A stretch of 64,000 nt of DNA, taken from the NCBI GenBank assembly GCA_002441095.1, contig DJVG01000043.1, positions 1-64,000 on the forward strand, written 5' to 3'. The notes below the pieces were generated by a model. The model ran no database searches, had not been told where the DNA came from, and saw nothing but the letters and a program-made list of their open reading frames with translations. Of the stretch, positions 44,234 through 51,466 are shown one piece after another. Both the position numbers and the translations under genes were made by a program. The stretch's first letter is position 1. Each line of letters starts with the position of its first letter. Source of the stretch: Elusimicrobia bacterium UBA6262. Lineage in GTDB: Bacteria; CAYTYR01; UBA6262.

Positions 44234-45397
44234 TTACTGCCGTAATTTATTCCAGATAATTCCGGCTATGATCCCGGAAACATTTTTATCCCGGTTGATA
44301 AAAATATTATTAAACATGTTTTTCCGTTGTTCGCGGAAATTATCCCGCCCTTTTACCGCCTTATCTATTTCTTCGAGCATCTCTGGGACAGTCTCTACTA
44401 CTTCTCCCAAAACCCAGCTTAAATAATACCGGTTATTACGCCAAACAACTTTTTTGGTATTGAAGAACAGGACCGGCTTATCAAAATACAGCCATTCAAA
44501 AACACTGCTGCTGACATCAGTAATATAAATATCCGCCGCGGCCATATAATCCAGGTTGGTCTTTGACCGTTCAGCAATGACGATATCTGGCAGGTTGCCC
44601 AACTTCGCCAACAGCGGCTGTATTCTCCTGGCCAGATCAGGATGAGGCATAAAGATTATATTATATTTCCTGCCGGCACTTAAAGCTTCAAGTAATTCCC
44701 TGCCCTGGTCAAAAAAGGAAGTTACCTGCGGGTCGAAATGAGGATTATACATTACCACCGGCTTAGTCTCCCGGAACAGGGCTGACGCGCCGGCCTGGTG
44801 ATAGCGCAAATAATCCAGTTTGGCATACCCGGCGATAACTGCGTTACTAAGAGGGCCTACTCTTTCTGCCAATTCCTGCTTTTCCTTTTCTCCCGGTAAT
44901 AGCAGCAGGTCATAATCATGCAAATGCGGGTCATCGCCGAATTTGCGGTTGACAAAGCCATGCGGCAAATATATCCAAAAAGTCTTAACTCCTAACTGCC
45001 GGAAAACATTATCAAAAAAATCAGTGACCACTACTGCTTTGGGCAGGTGCATGCGCAAACGGCACAAAAAAACAAACCAGTTAACATTAAAATCTATGCG
45101 GTTATAACCTGGATGGCGTATTTTAATAAATTTAACGCGGTTGGGAATGGCCGCCAGTTCCGCTGCGATGATCTTACTGGCCTCCGCGCTGGTGCTCAGC
45201 ACCACTACTTCATTTTCAGATTGCAGATTGGAGAGCTCAATAGCGACAAAGAGCGAATGATAGATATGATGGATAGACTGGTTATAGCAAAAATAGATCC
45301 GCGGCGGTAGCGGCCGGATTTTCCGGTAAAGGTTGAGGCTGCCGGTTAAAAGAATAGCTATAATTCTTATTACTATTTTTTTTACGCTTTTATGCAT
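44234..45397 (-). CDS. CDP-glycerol glycerophosphotransferase-family protein
   Basis: The protein has 387 residues resembling TagB/TagF-type polymer transferases (Glyphos_transf family): WIYLPHGFVNRKF, IAGYAKLDYLRY, VMYNPHFDPQ, FMPHPDL and YITDVSSSVFEWLYFDKPVLFF are the conserved donor-site blocks. In Gram-positives these enzymes make teichoic-acid glycerol phosphate; in diderms they modify capsule or O-antigen. No CDP-glycerol synthase is visible, so the actual donor is uncertain. Its start overlaps the ligase stop by eight bases. Confidence 0.9.
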   Translation of the reverse strand: MHKSVKKIVIRIIAILLTGSLNLYRKIRPLPPRIYFCYNQSIHHIYHSLFVAIELSNLQSENEVVVLSTSAEASKIIAAELAAIPNRVKFIKIRHPGYNRIDFNVNWFVFLCRLRMHLPKAVVVTDFFDNVFRQLGVKTFWIYLPHGFVNRKFGDDPHLHDYDLLLLPGEKEKQELAERVGPLSNAVIAGYAKLDYLRYHQAGASALFRETKPVVMYNPHFDPQVTSFFDQGRELLEALSAGRKYNIIFMPHPDLARRIQPLLAKLGNLPDIVIAERSKTNLDYMAAADIYITDVSSSVFEWLYFDKPVLFFNTKKVVWRNNRYYLSWVLGEVVETVPEMLEEIDKAVKGRDNFREQRKNMFNNIFINRDKNVSGIIAGIIWNKLRQ

Positions 45398-46787
45398 GGG
45401 CTCCTTCAGGACTCTCTGCCATAAGTTTAGGCAAAGCTATTACCATGGCAGCCATGAACCAAAAAGGTTCCATGATGCGGATCAGGATGAATGATTCCGC
45501 GGAAAAAGCATGGAATAATAAACCGACGAACCCGGCGATAAAGCCCAGACTTAAGCCCTGGGCAAAGTTATCCCCTTTGGTTAAGATAAAAGTTTGCTTG
45601 CCAGCCCGGTAGATACGGAACATCAGCCAAAGATAAATAGCAAAGCCGATCGTGCCTACTTCCCTGATGACCCGGGCATACTGGTTATCAACGACAGAAC
45701 CAGCCGGGACACCGTATCCCAAAAACGGCCGTTTGACCCATTTATTAAAAGCGTAGGTCCAGCTCTCCACCCGGCTCACTGCTGACTGGTCCAGCGTGAA
45801 TTTTTTCCCCAGGACAGCATATTGCTGCGACCCGGGCACATCCTTAATAAAAGTCTGGGCAATGCGCTCTTGGACTTGCCGGGGGAACAGGACCGGCATC
45901 AGCAAGAACAGCGAAAGCAAAGCCAGCAGGAGCATCCCTTTTTTTCTCCTGGTCAATAAAACCAGGGTCAAGCACATCGGGAAAAAAGCGATCCAGGCAC
46001 CGCGGGAAAGAGTAAATAAAAAAGGAGGAATGATACAGCTGATCACACCCAGCAGCAGGAGTTGTCGTTTCCAGGCAGTTTCATACAAGAATAATCCCAA
46101 AGCCAGGCTCATCATCAGCAGCAGGTATCCGCCTAGCGTATTAGCCTCCCCGGTCTTTCCTTCAAACGGAGCAGAGACCCGCGCCAAATGCTGGACATTG
46201 AGCCAGGCATAGAGGCAAACCGCTACGCAGGTAAGTAACAGGAAAAACACAAATATTTTGGATTGCTTGACGGAGCGCAGGTTGTTGGTCACCATAAAGA
46301 ACAGAATATAATATTCTACATACTTTAAGAGATAAAAAAAGCTTTGCTGGAGTTTAACATTCCCTTCCAGCGCCCCCAGCAGGGAAGCTACGACACTAAC
46401 AGTAAAATATAAAATGATCGGGGTATTTAAAGACGTAGGTTGTAATAGTCCTGTTTCCTTATTAATGGCTATCCTGGCCAGCCAGCCGAAAAAAATAACA
46501 AATATCAACGCGTCATCAAACCTGAAGGTCACACTGCGGCCGGTGATCGCCCCGAGATAAAACTCAGGCGATAACAGCATGGCCAGGATCAGGATGATCA
46601 ACGCCAGGTCAGGCTTGAGTAAAGCGACCAGGAATAAGCTGAGAGATATTATTATGAGTACGGGAAGATAAGGAGGAAGTTTGTAGACCATTACGCCGAT
46701 AATCAGGAAAATGACCAATAATAATATATATATTATGCCGCTGAGGCGCGTTTGTCCGCTATTGGAGGCCATGTCATTGTCACGCAT
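45390..46787 (-). CDS. O-antigen ligase/polymerase-like membrane protein (Wzy_C)
   Basis: This 465-residue membrane protein has about eleven helices and a Wzy_C-type region (VLLTRRKKGMLLLALLSLF, large periplasmic loop with SRVESWTYAFNKWVKRPFLGYG near 320-345). The family includes Wzy polymerases and WaaL ligases; sequence alone does not separate them. With a Wzx-like flippase and Wzc in the operon, Wzy polymerase is the more natural reading. It overlaps wzc by one base. Confidence 0.87.
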   Translation of the reverse strand: MRDNDMASNSGQTRLSGIIYILLLVIFLIIGVMVYKLPPYLPVLIIISLSLFLVALLKPDLALIILILAMLLSPEFYLGAITGRSVTFRFDDALIFVIFFGWLARIAINKETGLLQPTSLNTPIILYFTVSVVASLLGALEGNVKLQQSFFYLLKYVEYYILFFMVTNNLRSVKQSKIFVFFLLLTCVAVCLYAWLNVQHLARVSAPFEGKTGEANTLGGYLLLMMSLALGLFLYETAWKRQLLLLGVISCIIPPFLFTLSRGAWIAFFPMCLTLVLLTRRKKGMLLLALLSLFLLMPVLFPRQVQERIAQTFIKDVPGSQQYAVLGKKFTLDQSAVSRVESWTYAFNKWVKRPFLGYGVPAGSVVDNQYARVIREVGTIGFAIYLWLMFRIYRAGKQTFILTKGDNFAQGLSLGFIAGFVGLLFHAFSAESFILIRIMEPFWFMAAMVIALPKLMAESPEGAHA

Positions 46788-48730
46788 TAGTTTGTTTTCA
46801 ACTGCTTATCCGGATTTTTATCAGCTTTGGATTCATTATATTTATATTTATAATAATAGGGATAATTGGCCACGATCTCGGTGCCTGGTTTAATATGATT
46901 TAAAACTATACCGATGATCTTCCCGCCAGCAGATTCGATCTGCGATTTTGTCCGGAGCAGGGCGCTGCGGGCGGTTTTGCCCGCTTCGTATACCAGGAGT
47001 ACCCCGTCTACTTTGTCGGCCAGCAGCATCGCGTCAGCGATCGGCAGGACCGGAGGAGAATCAAAGAGCACAAAATCAAACTTTCTTCTCAATTCAGCCA
47101 TTAATTTTATCATATCCTGGGAATTGAGCAGTTCTGCCGGCCGCGCCGGTATGTGCCCCGCTCCTAATATAAATATGTTTTCAATACCTGGCGTTTTCAG
47201 GATATCCTCCATGCTCATGCTGCCCAGCATAATATCAGAAATCGTGCTTACCACTTTACCCAAATCCATAACTTTGGTTAGGACTTCATTTAATCCCGGC
47301 TCCTCATTCAAGCCAAAGCTCTTAGCCACGGTCGGCCGCCTCAAGTCAGAAGAGACCAGCAGGACCTTGGCCCCGGTTTGGGCGATAGTCAATCCCAAAT
47401 TAGTGATCAAGGTGCTTTTACCTTCGCGCGGACCGGCGCTTGTCACCATCAGGGTCTTCAGAGCGGGACTTAATTTGAGGTTAGTGCGGACCGACCGGTA
47501 GGCCTCTGCTAAAATAGAATTAGGCTCATAATGGACAATGAGGCGCATATAGTATTCGCTGAGATGCCTTTTCCGGGAGGGGAAAAATGATAATAAAGGC
47601 CGTTTATAAAAAGGTCCGTCGTCATCCCCCCATTTGCTTTTCATTGAAGGGACGACCCCAACCACCGGCAGTTTGGCAAAATTTTCGACATCTTCAATGG
47701 TCCCGATCGAGGTATCCAGGTTCTCTACAATAAAAGCGAAGATCAATCCCAGGATCAATCCGATCAATCCCCCTAACAGCAGCCCGGTCCTCCGGTCAGT
47801 CCCCATGATCGTGATCGGATGGACAGCCGGGTCAACGATAGTGACATCACCGACTTTTTGGGCCTCGGTGATCCTGGCTTCTTCCAGTTTTTCTTTCAGC
47901 ATGGAATAGAGTTTCTGGTTTACTTCCACTTCCCGGCTCAGCCGGGCATATTCCAGCTCTTTTTGCGAAAAACCTTTCAGCTGGTACTCTAACTCCCTGA
48001 TCTGTTCCTTTAGCTGCTGTACCTGCGGATGTTTTTCCGTGTACCTTTGCAGCAGGGAAATAAGCTCTACCTGCAGATCCACCAGTTTTTGCTGGATCGG
48101 GGAATTCATTTTAATATTCCCGGTTTGATTCTGGAATTTACTTAACTTTTCTTCTGCCTCCAGTAAACGGCTTTCCAAAGCCCCCAATTGTTCTTCAATG
48201 AACTGGCGGGTAGCCTGAGCCTGTTTTTTCTTTTGGAACAGGTTTTCCTCGACATATGCCTGCGCCACCATATTGGCCAGCTCCATCGCCCCTGCAGGGT
48301 CAGCGGCTTTCGTCGTGATCTGGATAATATTAGTAGCCCGGATGGTTTCAGCAAATACATTATTCTGTAGTTCCGTGATCACGGAATTTATTTTCTCCAG
48401 CGGGCTGTCAGCGGTGATCATTCCCAGGCGCAGGGCCGCCTTTTTGATCACCGGGAATCCTTTTATATCCTTGGCGGCTGATTCCATGACATCGGCTGGG
48501 TTTACTTCCACCCATTCAGTCAGCAATCCAGCCAGGGTCTTTCGTTCTTCTATTTTAATAGTAGCTTTAGCTTGATAAGAGGGCACTTGACGGGAAACAT
48601 AAAGCCAGGCGAATACTATAGCAGCTAAAGTGGTGAGAAAAATGATCAATCTTCTTTTGCGGAGAATACGTATGTAATCGCTGAGGCTCAATGGGTACTG
48701 TGGCAAAGATATCTCCTGGTATAATTTCAT
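46787..48730 (-). CDS. Wzc-type chain-length determinant fused to tyrosine kinase
   Basis: This 647-residue inner-membrane protein controls polymer length and export. The N-terminal Wzz domain (about 10-105) begins with TM1 (IIFLTTLAAIVFAWLY). A coiled-coil region and a GNVR-like segment (about 180-290) precede TM2 (LLLGGLIGLILGLIFAF). The BY-kinase domain starts near 410 with Walker A PREGKST, Walker A' LVSSDLRRP and Walker B VLFDSPPVLP. The tail carries a tyrosine cluster (YPYYYKYKY), the usual autophosphorylation site. It starts 16 bases after the wza stop. Confidence 0.95.
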   Translation of the reverse strand: MKLYQEISLPQYPLSLSDYIRILRKRRLIIFLTTLAAIVFAWLYVSRQVPSYQAKATIKIEERKTLAGLLTEWVEVNPADVMESAAKDIKGFPVIKKAALRLGMITADSPLEKINSVITELQNNVFAETIRATNIIQITTKAADPAGAMELANMVAQAYVEENLFQKKKQAQATRQFIEEQLGALESRLLEAEEKLSKFQNQTGNIKMNSPIQQKLVDLQVELISLLQRYTEKHPQVQQLKEQIRELEYQLKGFSQKELEYARLSREVEVNQKLYSMLKEKLEEARITEAQKVGDVTIVDPAVHPITIMGTDRRTGLLLGGLIGLILGLIFAFIVENLDTSIGTIEDVENFAKLPVVGVVPSMKSKWGDDDGPFYKRPLLSFFPSRKRHLSEYYMRLIVHYEPNSILAEAYRSVRTNLKLSPALKTLMVTSAGPREGKSTLITNLGLTIAQTGAKVLLVSSDLRRPTVAKSFGLNEEPGLNEVLTKVMDLGKVVSTISDIMLGSMSMEDILKTPGIENIFILGAGHIPARPAELLNSQDMIKLMAELRRKFDFVLFDSPPVLPIADAMLLADKVDGVLLVYEAGKTARSALLRTKSQIESAGGKIIGIVLNHIKPGTEIVANYPYYYKYKYNESKADKNPDKQLKTN

Positions 48731-48746
48731 TATACGTACAGGATGT

Positions 48747-49697
48747 CTACCAATTATGAATGGTCTGCGTCGTATACAATCCCTGGGCTATCGGACTCAA
48801 TATCTGCGTCATGACATAGCTGACATTGGAAATGAAGGTTCTGGGTATATAGACAATATCTTCCGGCTCCAGGAGCATGTTCTGGCTCAGGTCGCCCTTC
48901 TTCATGGCCTTTACCAGGTCGAGACGGTAACCGACCGGCTTTTGCAAACCACCCCTGATCAAAACTACGCTGGACATGACCGCGTCCTTCGTATAACCAT
49001 TGGCCAGGGCGACCAGTTCCAGGACGCTGCTTTTACCGGTTACCGCATAAACTCCCGGTTTATTCACTTCGCCCAGCAAAATAACTTTCTTGCCGCCGAT
49101 CTTCCTGATAGTGACCGATACTTCGGGATACTTAATATAATCTTTTAATTTTTCCGTGATCAACTGGTCCAGCTGGCTCACGCTTAAACCCTCTGCCTGC
49201 ACATCACCGATCAGCAGGACCGCTATTTTACCGTCTTGGCGCACGGCTGCTTCCTGGTCCAGGTCCTTATTCTGCCACACCGAAATAAAGAGTATATCAT
49301 CTACCCCGATTATATACTCAGCACGGGCACTGGCAGCAGCCGGTGCTGACGATATGGCGACGGTATTATTTTGCGGTAGCGGGCCATCGGCCTGGGCTAA
49401 GGCCAGATCTTCCTTATCTTTGATCTTCATTTCTGCTTTTTTTATAAAATCCTGGGCATAAGCAGTATAGATCAGCTTAAAATTCCGCTCTAGTTCGATC
49501 ACCTGGCTAAAGTTTACTATCGCTGAAGAATAACTGCCTTTTTGCATATTCTCTTTGCCAGCCTGGTAATAGGCTTCAATTTGCGATAATTTTTCCTGCT
49601 CCCCCACATTCATTCCCTGGGCTGGGCTTGAAAAGGAACAATTTACCCAAATTGCCAGCAGTAATAAACACTGCCACGGGTGAACTTTACGGTTCAT
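48747..49697 (-). CDS. Polysaccharide export protein, Wza family
   Basis: This 316-residue exported protein would form the outer-membrane/periplasmic channel for the polymer. It has a signal peptide (about 1-28) and then a TPR-like helical segment (about 35-95, GKENMQKGSYSSAIVNFSQVIELE), unusual in Wza. A Poly_export domain follows (YIIGVDDILFISVWQNKDLDQEA) with SLBB domains (VILLGEVNKPGVYAVTG, LEPEDIVYIP). The Cys in WVNC does not fit a lipobox, so it is probably not a lipoprotein. ATG 49697 is preferred over TTG 49700, with AAGGA eight bases upstream. Confidence 0.92.
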   Translation of the reverse strand: MNRKVHPWQCLLLLAIWVNCSFSSPAQGMNVGEQEKLSQIEAYYQAGKENMQKGSYSSAIVNFSQVIELERNFKLIYTAYAQDFIKKAEMKIKDKEDLALAQADGPLPQNNTVAISSAPAAASARAEYIIGVDDILFISVWQNKDLDQEAAVRQDGKIAVLLIGDVQAEGLSVSQLDQLITEKLKDYIKYPEVSVTIRKIGGKKVILLGEVNKPGVYAVTGKSSVLELVALANGYTKDAVMSSVVLIRGGLQKPVGYRLDLVKAMKKGDLSQNMLLEPEDIVYIPRTFISNVSYVMTQILSPIAQGLYTTQTIHNW

Positions 49698-49731
49698 CAA
49701 TACATTCCTTTTAGCGAGATACTTTCATGTT

Positions 49732-49761
49732 AATATACCACTATTACAAAAGCTTTGTCAA
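49732..49761 (-). promoter_or_regulatory. Sigma-70 promoter of the polysaccharide operon
   Basis: TTGACA (49761-49756), an 18-base spacer and TATATT (49737-49732) lie about 35 bases before the wza start, with AAAAGGA after the expected start site. The -35 box is a consensus match and overlaps that of the divergent ABC promoter. Confidence 0.8.
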
Positions 49762-49783
49762 ATAATCTTTATTGTGCTATATT
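49755..49783 (+). promoter_or_regulatory. Sigma-70 promoter of the ABC exporter genes (near-leaderless)
   Basis: TTGTCA (49755-49760), a 17-base spacer and TATATT (49778-49783) stand 12 bases before the ATG. Transcription would begin about six bases before the start codon and there is no ribosome-binding site. Confidence 0.75.
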
Positions 49784-49795
49784 TACTAACAAACC

Positions 49796-50626
49796 ATGAC
49801 TAAAAATATACTGGAAACTTCCCATCTTATTAAAGATTTTCGCCCTGCAGCTTCCTTTTCCGAGTGGGCCAAATTTAATTTTACCCCACCGGCTCCGACC
49901 AGGGCAATGAACGATCTATCTTTTTCCCTGGAAAGAGGGAAGATCCTGGGGATCCTCGGCCCTAATGGCGCGGGGAAAACCACCCTGTTAAAGACCATCG
50001 CTACCCTTATTCTCCCCACTTCCGGCACCTTGTCATTTTTTAATGCTGGCCCCACGGCTATAACCTGGACCAGCCAGGGCCTCACCAACGAACAGACCGA
50101 ATGGCAATTAAAGTCCAGTATCGGCTTGACGATAGATGAAGAAAGAAGCTTTTACTGGAGATTATCAGGACATCAAAACCTGGAGTTTTTTTCCGCTCTC
50201 TATGGGCTCGATGCAGCGGCAACTAGCAAACGCATTAACGAATTATTTTCCCTTTTTGGGATCGACTATGGGGCTAAAAGATTTGATTCTTACTCCTCCG
50301 GCATGAAAAAATGTTTTTCCCTGATCCGGGCCTTGCTCCACAACCCGTCATTGCTGCTCTTGGACGAACCTACTAAAAGCCTGGATTATGCCACTGCTGC
50401 CAGGCTCAAAGAATTTATCAAAACAAAACTCGTGCAGGCTGACGGGAAAACAGTCATTTTTACTACCCATAACCTGAATGAAAATCTCGATTTTTGCGAT
50501 CTATTCATGATCCTGCGCCAGGGACAGGTCGCTGCTTTTGGCTCGTTGGCTCATTTAAGGCAACAAATAAGCAATCCAGCCGCGACTATAGCGGATATAT
50601 TCCTGCATTTTACCAGGGAGGCCTGA
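49796..50626 (+). CDS. ABC exporter ATP-binding protein
   Basis: This 276-residue cytoplasmic ATPase has Walker A GPNGAGKTT (55-63), signature YSSGMKKCFSLIRALL, Walker B LLLLDEPT and switch FTTHN. The signature LSGGQ is degenerate (SSGM), which is common in ABC-2-type multidrug/polymer exporters. A long N-terminal piece (about 15-37, SFSEWAKFNFTPPAPT) is typical of the NodI/DrrA and polysaccharide-type ATPases. It is divergent from wza and convergent with the peptide-modification cassette; it could export either product. The partner permease follows after one base. Confidence 0.93.
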   Translation: MTKNILETSHLIKDFRPAASFSEWAKFNFTPPAPTRAMNDLSFSLERGKILGILGPNGAGKTTLLKTIATLILPTSGTLSFFNAGPTAITWTSQGLTNEQTEWQLKSSIGLTIDEERSFYWRLSGHQNLEFFSALYGLDAAATSKRINELFSLFGIDYGAKRFDSYSSGMKKCFSLIRALLHNPSLLLLDEPTKSLDYATAARLKEFIKTKLVQADGKTVIFTTHNLNENLDFCDLFMILRQGQVAAFGSLAHLRQQISNPAATIADIFLHFTREA

Positions 50627-50627
50627 G

Positions 50628-51434
50628 ATGTGGCATAAACCCTGGGCTTTTATCAAAAAAGACTTCCAAAATGTGGCCAGTTACAAACTGGCGCTCTGCC
50701 TGAACTTTTTTAGCATTTTTATTGGGATCCTCAGTTACTTTTTTATTGATAAATTATTCGGCCAGAAAATTGTGCCGCACTTAGCAGAATTTGGCGTTAA
50801 CTATTTTGCTTATATTCTGCTCAGCATGGCTTTTTACGGCTATATAGGCGTAGGCATGGGTTCATTTACCAACCAGATCAGGAATGAGCAATTATTAGGC
50901 ACCTTGGAAGCTACCCTGCTTACTCCCACCAAGGTCAGCACTATTCTCTTTTCTATGGCCCTCTGGAACCTGATCTTAGCCAGCCTTGATGTAATGGTGT
51001 ATATCCTTTTAGGAGTTTTCCTTTTTAAACTGAACTTTTCGAATGTAAATATTTTGTCCTCATTAGTGATCTTATTCCTGACTATTATTTCTTTCAGCGG
51101 CTTGGGCATACTGGCGGCTTGTTTTATCATGATCTTTAAAAGGGGAAATCCGATCGGCGGGGTCATTACCGGCATTGAGGGATTAATCAGTGGAGTTTAT
51201 TTCCCGGTGAGCATCCTGCCTGGCTGGTTGCAGACAGTAGCGATGTTTTTCCCGATCACTTATGCGATCCGGGCCATTGAATTGGCAGTCTGGCAAGGAT
51301 ATGCGGTAAGCCAGCTATACCGGGAGATCCTGGCTTTAGTTCTTTTTTCCCTGCTCTTGCTGCCATTGAGTTTGGTACTATTCAGGTACAGCCTCAGAAA
51401 AGCCCGGCAAGACGGCAGTCTCGCTCAATTTTAA
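50628..51434 (+). CDS. ABC-2-type exporter permease
   Basis: This is a 268-residue inner-membrane protein with six helices and the ABC-2 signature region (GVITGIEGLISGVYFPVSILPGW near 182-204, FPITYAIRAIELAVWQG after it). It pairs with the ATPase before it. No accessory membrane-fusion protein is nearby. The 31-base gap to the convergent tri-domain gene contains only a GATTACACAGATT repeat unit. Confidence 0.9.
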   Translation: MWHKPWAFIKKDFQNVASYKLALCLNFFSIFIGILSYFFIDKLFGQKIVPHLAEFGVNYFAYILLSMAFYGYIGVGMGSFTNQIRNEQLLGTLEATLLTPTKVSTILFSMALWNLILASLDVMVYILLGVFLFKLNFSNVNILSSLVILFLTIISFSGLGILAACFIMIFKRGNPIGGVITGIEGLISGVYFPVSILPGWLQTVAMFFPITYAIRAIELAVWQGYAVSQLYREILALVLFSLLLLPLSLVLFRYSLRKARQDGSLAQF

Positions 51435-51453
51435 AGGACTGCTGAAAAAGAGA

Positions 51454-51466
51454 GATTACACAGATT
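51454..51466. repeat. Single GATTACACAGATT unit
   Basis: One copy of the motif also found in arrays at 12415 and 22189 lies between the convergent stops and abuts the stop codon of the tri-domain gene. Confidence 0.7.

Noticed and set aside
48747..49697. Wza as a lipoprotein
   Set aside because: The Cys in the signal sequence follows Asn (WVNC), which does not fit a lipobox.
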